Assembly: GCA_002104895.1 (NCBI GenBank)
Contig: MCFG01000365.1
Location: 1 to 64,000, forward strand
Direction of reading: 5' to 3'
DNA: 64,000 bases
DNA from: Anaeromyces robustus
Lineage: Eukaryota; Neocallimastigomycota; Neocallimastigomycetes; Neocallimastigales; Neocallimastigaceae
The notes below the pieces were generated by a model. That model searched no databases, was not told the DNA's origin, and saw only the letters and a program-made list of their open reading frames with translations. The position numbers were made by a program, and so were the translations under genes. Position 1 is the first letter of the stretch. Each line of letters opens with the position of its first letter. This document shows positions 51,965 to 64,000 of this stretch, piece by piece.

Positions 51965-53395
51965 TTTTAATACTTCTTATTTTTATTTTTATTTTTATTT
52001 TTAATTATTATACAATAAAAATTATTTACATTAACAATAAGATATTTATTATTTAATTGCAAAAAAAAATATATATATATATTAATAATAAACTTTATTT
52101 CAAAATATATATTATTATAATATCTTTTATTTTATTGAAGTAATCAAGTATATGTAAATGATTATAATTAAATATTACAATAACTAATATATATTAATAA
52201 TATTTTAAATTTTTATATATTTGTAATATTTTTTATTCAATTTTTTTTTTTTTTTTAATTATTATTGTTAATATAATTATTATTATTATATATAATAAAC
52301 AATGTTTTTTGAAATTATTTTTTTCATGAAATTAATTATTTTGAAATTATTTTTTTCATGAAATTAATTATTTTGAAATTATTTTTCATGAAAATTCTTT
52401 AAATGAAATTAGATGAAATTTCTTTTAATTTCATCATATATTTTCTTTTTATATAAGAAAATAAGATAAATATATTTGTAAATTCGTTAATATAAAATTC
52501 TTCTAAACGAAATTATAAAAATATGTAATATATACATAAATTTTATTTTAATAATTGAATTTTGAGTTATTGGTTAAAAAAGCAATTTATTAAATGAATT
52601 ATTACAACCAATAATTATAATAGTTTTTAAATAATAAAATAAAATTAAATATAGTAAAAAATATAATTTAAATAAAAAAAAAATAAAATAAAAAAAAATT
52701 TTGATTTAAAATATTTTATTAATTTCTAATATAAAAGTGTTGTTTTTTATTAATAATTGTACGGCTCTCTATCGGTCGGTTTCCATGGTAACCACTGTTC
52801 ATATGTGGTGCTTGTGGACCGTTATTAAGCTAGCGTTAAGGTTTATGCAAAATATAGAACATACGAAGGGCGCCAAAATGAAATTTAATTCAGATACATT
52901 CATGTGAAATATCACATGAAAGTCTATAATAAAAATGTTTATTAATAATTATTCATTGAAAACATTGATTATATATATCATAATAAATATTTAAGATTTT
53001 TTTTCAATAATAATTTTATTAATTAAATTAAAGAGAATTAGATTAAACTAATTTTAACAGATTTGTTGTATTATTTTAAATATTTTATATTCAATATATT
53101 CAATATTCAAGTATATATAATTAATATATAAATTTAAAATATTTTATTTTTAAAGTTTTCATTATGTACTTAATAATAATAATAATAATATTTTTTTAAA
53201 AAAAATATAAATATAATAAAATTTAAATAAATAAATACATATGCAAATAAAATAATACTTCAATTATATATTTATAATACATTATGTATACATATATTAT
53301 ATATTATCATTTTTTAAGAAATTTATTTTTTTTAAATAAATATTTACATATGATATGATTTTTTTTTATTTGCTACCATTTTAATTTGATTTTAA
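51965..53395. other. Divergent intergenic region between the ankyrin gene and YSH1
   Basis: This 1.4-kb region lies head to head between the two genes. It is AT-rich except for a 130-base island at about 52757-52885, listed separately. T tracts and AT runs dominate the rest. Confidence 0.6.
52757..52885. promoter_or_regulatory. GC-richer island with an RFX/X-box-like palindrome
   Basis: Inside a divergent promoter region, this stretch is clearly less AT-rich than anything within a kilobase. It contains ggtttccatggtaacc at 52778-52793, a near-perfect palindrome. Its minus strand reads GTTACC-AT-GGAAAC, matching one RFX half-site (GTNRCC) fully and the other (RGYAAC) with one mismatch. Nearby ccactgttcatatgtgg can form a hairpin. 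A promoter element for either flanking gene is one reading; a small non-coding RNA is another. Confidence 0.35.
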
Positions 53396-59780
<6,385 letters not shown>

Positions 59781-61772
59781 ATGTTAAAAAATATAATAAA
59801 TAGAAATGTAATTAGAAATTTTAATACAAACCAAAAAATTAATTCTAATTCAATTAAAATAATATTAAATTATAATAAAGAAAAAATAATTTTATATCAA
59901 CGTAGAAAGTATTCCATACTAAATAATATACATATTATTAATGCTAATAATGAAAGCAAACGTACAGATTTTAATTTATTGAAAAATGCAAAAAATGAAA
60001 ATAATATTGATTTAAAAATCAATAAATCAATAAATGATTATACATATAAAAATATTCTAAATAATATTTTGAAAGAAAATATCATACTGAAGGACATACA
60101 AGAAAAAAATATAATGATGTTCAAGAAGAATTAAAACAAAAATTAGAAGTAGTACCATTTACTTTATTAAATAGTGAAGCAAAAGAAGTAATATTAACAT
60201 TAATATTATTAAATAAATTATTATCTTTTTTTATATTATATTTATAATCATTGATTTTAATATATATATATTTTTAAATATAAAATAATTTAAATTTATA
60301 TTATAATATATGATTTATGTATATATATTTTTATTTTTGCTTTTTATTTTATTTTTCTATATTATTATATTATATTATATAATAATAAAATAATAATAAA
60401 AGATATATAAAAAACATCATACAGGAAGATTATATTCAAATTTTTTCTTAAATTTTCAAAAAGTTGAACAAAGGTATATACCTTTCTGGGTATCTTCTGC
60501 AATTGTTAATGTAACTATCGTATCTTGTCAAGTTGGTTACGATTATGTAGCTCAAGTATTTAATCCAATAACTAAACGAATGGAATGGCAAAATTTAACT
60601 GAATGGCAATATATATATGAATTACCATTAACATTTCAAAAAAGTTATCGAGGTGATATGGAAATTATGCAACATTATGCTTCAAAAAAATATCCATTAA
60701 AATATATAAATAAATTAAGAGGTGATTTTGTAAATAATTCAGTTAAGTGGAATGATTCATTTTTATATGATAATAGTAAGATTGAAGGAAATAAAAGAAG
60801 AAAATTAGATTTATTTGAAGTTTCTCCAGAAGATGCTGTAAAACTTGCTTGGAAAGAAATTAATAGTTATGAATATTTACAAGCCGAAACCTTTTTACGA
60901 GAACATTATGGTGCAGATAAAGTTAGATTTTTAAAAATTAACTGTGAACCTATATCTTTAAGAATTTCACCAATTTATGTTCCAATTTATGTTTTTAAAA
61001 CTAATTTCATAAATTCAGATTTCCATACTTTTGTTAATGCTAATAATGGTAAAGTTTCTGGTGTGCATCATTATGCTTTTGAAATGGTTGGGTTAATTGC
61101 TGCTGGTGCTTCCTTATTTTATTGGTTCTTTACTGAACCAAATTTTGCACATCAAATTTTTAAATTTAGTTTTTTATTTAAAAAATTAATGTTACCTACT
61201 ATTTTTGTTAGTCTTTTAACATTATTTTTCCCATTCATATTAAAATTCTATTATCAACGTCAACTTTATTATGAAAAATTAAGAGCTTTTGCGAGAGAAC
61301 AACAGCAACAACAACGACAACAACAAAATGGTAGACAGTATACAAGAAGAAGATGGAATTATGAATGGGTTAAACCATTAAGTGAAGAAAATAGAAGACA
61401 AGATTATTATGAAGAACAAGTAAGAAATAAAAATTATCAACAACAACAAAAACAAAAAACAAGAAAATCTTTTTGGTCATCTTGGAGAGATACTTATGAA
61501 TCAGCAAAGAATAAAACAAATACTAATACTGAATATTCTTCATCTACTTCTTCATCCACTTCTAATACTTCCAGGGTACATGATTTAACATTATATAAAA
61601 TATTAGGTGTTCAACCAACTGCAACTAAAGAAGAAATTCAAAAAGCTTTTAGAGAAAAAGCTTTAAAAACACATCCTGATCGTTTCCAAAAACCTGAAGA
61701 AAAGGAAAAAGCAAAAGAAAAATTCCAAGAAATTATTAATGCTTATACAGTTTTACGTGATGGTAAAAAGAA

Positions 61773-61806
<34 letters not shown>

Positions 61807-61859
61807 TTTTTTATTATTATTCAAATCTCGTTATTAATTTTAATTATAATATATATGTA

Positions 61860-61915
<56 letters not shown>

Positions 61916-61979
61916 TAATCTTTTATATTTAATAGATAAGAAAAAGAAACACTATGATATGACGGGTGAAATGCTTTGA
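59781..61979 (+). CDS. Membrane J-domain protein with mitochondrial presequence
   Basis: A co-chaperone of the Hsp40 class. Exons: 59781-60187, 60403-61762, 61936-61979. The N-terminus is basic, Asn/Ile-rich and contains RRKYS near residue 47, a plausible matrix-protease site. A frameshift near 60060 is needed to join it to a frame ending ...LLNSEAKE at 60187. The second acceptor is the aaaag before 60403; it is in phase and gives [16 protein letters not shown]. Following it are a RYIPFWV segment, two membrane helices (about 61081-61130 and 61177-61245), a Gln/Arg-rich linker, and a C-terminal J domain with LYKILGV, the essential HPD (about 61674-61682) and a last helix completed by exon 3 ([11 protein letters not shown]). 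A membrane J protein of the mitochondrial inner membrane is the likely role, perhaps comparable to yeast Jid1, but I cannot assign an orthologue. Confidence 0.75.
61763..61935 (+). other. Last intron of the J-protein gene with (AT)n and poly(T)53
   Basis: A GT-AG intron carrying an AT dinucleotide run at its start and an uninterrupted 53-base T run (61862-61914) before the acceptor aatag. Without removing it, the J domain would end in a Tyr-Ile repeat. Confidence 0.85.
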
Positions 61980-62323
61980 ATACAATAACCATAATAATAA
62001 TAATATTTTTTTTTATCAGTAGTAGTATATATATATTTTTTAATTAATATTTAACTATAAAGATTTGCTATAAATTAACTATTTATCAGAGTTTAAAAGA
62101 TGTACTATAATAAACCTAGATTATTTATTTTAAGTAGATTAAAAAAAATTTGTTTTAAAATAAGATATTAACAATAATTAAATTATAATATTATAAATAA
62201 TAATAATAAAATAAATAAATAAATAATGATACAAGTAAATAAAAAAAAAAATTTAAATAAAACATGTAAAAATAAAATAATAATGGTAAAATTGAAAATA
62301 ATAAAGATAACATAATAATATTC

Positions 62324-62411
<88 letters not shown>

Positions 62412-62521
62412 AAATGAATAAATAAATAGTAAATAAATAAATAAATAAACAGTAAATAAATAAATAAATTAATAAATAGATAAATTAATAAATAATAATA
62501 AATAAATAAATTAATAAATAA

Positions 62522-62560
<39 letters not shown>

Positions 62561-62565
62561 ATTAA

Positions 62566-62636
<71 letters not shown>

Positions 62637-62839
62637 ATTAATAAATAAATAAATAAATATTTTTTAACATATTAAATACACATTCTATACATTTCGTTTT
62701 TGTTATTTTTTATTTATTTATTTATTTATTTATTTATTGTTTCTGTTATTATATATTATATAAACAAGATATAAAATAATAATTATATTTTTATATATTT
62801 ATAAGTATTTTATTTATAGAAAATATTTAATAAATTTAT
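61980..62839. other. Convergent intergenic region with an AAAT satellite
   Basis: This lies between the convergent J-protein gene and the minus-strand hypothetical gene. It is dominated by AAAT tetranucleotides from about 62326 to 62655. No gene. Confidence 0.75.
62326..62655. repeat. (AAAT)n microsatellite, about 330 bp
   Basis: Tetranucleotide array with occasional aata, agta and atta interruptions. Confidence 0.95.
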
Positions 62840-63969
62840 TCAATATTCCATTTCAGAGTGACAACTATAACTGAAATTATTATCATTATTATCATCATCA
62901 TCATAATTTTTATTATTTTTATAATAGTAGTCGTAATCATCATTATAATTATCATTATAATCATCATTATAATCATCATTATAATTATCATTATAATCAT
63001 CATTATAATCATCACTGTAATCATCATTATAACCATCACTGTAATCATCACTAGCATCAACATCATTCTTTGGATAATATTTATAATAACAATCATATAG
63101 GTCATCTATATTATGAATATAAATTTTATCTAAATATTTATTTTCTTTTTTATCATTATCACTCTCACATTTATTATTTTTTTCCTTTTCCTTTTCATTA
63201 TTATTATTATCTTTATTGTCATAAGTGAATATGCTACTAATTTCTTTTGATTGAAAATATTCTTTTAATTCTTCTTTGCTTTTACAATATTTTCGAATTC
63301 CGTAATCATTGTATATATCATCGAAATTTATACTGTATATATAACTATTTATATTGTTACTTTCATTTTCATCTTTATATTCCATTTCTTTTTCTTTCTC
63401 TTCTTTTTCATCTTGTCTTTCCTTATTTTCATCATTTTTACTATTTTCTTTTTCTTTTTCATTCAATATATTCGGTATATTATCTGTATTTTCAGTAATT
63501 TTCGTTGTTAGTTGGGTATTTTTATTATTATTTATTATTTCTTCAGTAGCAATAGATGAAATGTTGTATTTATTATTGTTTTGATAGTAATAATTGTATT
63601 GTTCAATTTGTTTTGAATTATTTTGTTCTATATAATTTTTTGAATATATTAATAATTCTTTCAAAATTTCAACTGAAATATTTTCATAATATGGATAATT
63701 AATATCATACAAACATTGAAAATTTTCTTTTAGTTCTTTTGCCTTATTGTCATTAATATTAATATTTTCATTATGATCTTTTCTATGAAAAATAGCAATT
63801 TGAGTACAGTAACCTCTATCACCATTAATTAATTCTTCAGGTGCTGAACCAATTCCAGTAATTTCATATTCATAATTATATTGATTTGTGATATTCTCAA
63901 CCCTAATGTATAAATATTATTATTTTTATCATTATTATTTTTTGAATTAATTTTTAACATTTTTACCAT
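62840..63969 (-). CDS. Hypothetical Asp/Asn/Tyr-rich protein
   Basis: The frame is open from about 63905 down to the stop at 62840. Its start is probably the ATG at 63967-63969 (MVKML, followed by an Asn/Lys-rich stretch), but that ATG is one base out of frame. The join needs one extra base in the GGG run near 63900 (minus strand TTAGGGTTGAG). The most globular-looking part is N-terminal: EITGIGSAPEELINGDRGY followed by CTQIAIFHRKDH. After it come Glu/Lys/Asn-rich stretches, a second possible domain (KYCKSKEELKEYFQSKEISS, YIHNIDDLYDCYYKYY), and a C-terminal block of YNDDYND-type repeats. I do not recognise the family. No signal peptide or membrane segment is seen. The gene lies close to the window edge, so an upstream exon outside cannot be excluded. 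Confidence 0.55.
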
Positions 63970-64000
63970 TATATAATTGAAATTTCATTTAAATATATAA

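Noticed and set aside
62836-63105. Met/Ile-rich minus-strand frame and Ile-rich plus-strand frame
   Set aside because: Alternative frames of the Tyr-Asn-Asp repeat region of the hypothetical gene.

Overview
The window looks like nuclear DNA from a very AT-rich, intron-containing eukaryote, most likely an anaerobic gut fungus (Neocallimastigomycota). The signs are: huge intergenic stretches built of A/T homopolymers and ATT, AAAT and AAAAT microsatellites; short GT-AG introns that are even more AT-rich than the exons; Asn/Gln/Lys-rich low complexity in proteins; a long non-canonical ankyrin protein with motifs of the 'YPLLLA...' type; and a CoA-dependent acyltransferase of a kind common in these fungi. 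No lineage-diagnostic rRNA is present, so the placement is inference.

Layout. Positions 1-24.4 kb are a gene desert with simple repeats, hairpins and direct repeats. At 24.38-24.73 kb lies a 5'-truncated relic of the LINE found intact further right. Positions 25-27 kb hold TTTA- and ATT-rich satellites. From 27.4 to 30.1 kb runs a degenerate minisatellite, headed by a 39-bp palindrome and a pyrimidine tract and ending in a telomere-like motif. From 30.1 to 37.5 kb is a segmental duplication: a 5'-truncated lipid phosphate phosphatase copy (30.66-31.96 kb), an ankyrin pseudogene with inverted-repeat ends, and an intact five-exon phosphatase copy (35.98-37.46 kb). A 5.1-kb APE-type LINE (37.75-42.87 kb) sits in the 3' flank of the intact copy and is nearly full length apart from one frameshift in the reverse transcriptase. 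After a 410-bp AAAAT array come a single-exon HxxxD acyltransferase (minus strand, 43.75-45.06 kb), a SINE-like island with a tRNA-Ala-like head (46.4-46.9 kb), a 1276-residue ankyrin/Pro-Gln-rich protein (minus, about 48-52 kb), the 13-exon gene for the pre-mRNA 3'-end endonuclease CPSF73/Ysh1 (53.4-59.03 kb), a membrane J-domain protein with a mitochondrial-type presequence (59.78-61.98 kb), and a low-complexity hypothetical gene on the minus strand (62.84-63.97 kb).

The genes do not form one pathway. The notable biology is genome dynamics: duplication with a truncated partner, LINE and SINE insertion, and microsatellite growth inside a YSH1 intron. The recurring single-base frameshifts in otherwise good genes could be real decay or uncorrected homopolymer errors. 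I did not find a convincing new multi-gene system. The best unusual candidates are the structured 5' end of the LINE, whose helices occur in the order of an HDV-like ribozyme, and the modular 39-residue-repeat ankyrin protein with two copies of a cap domain.
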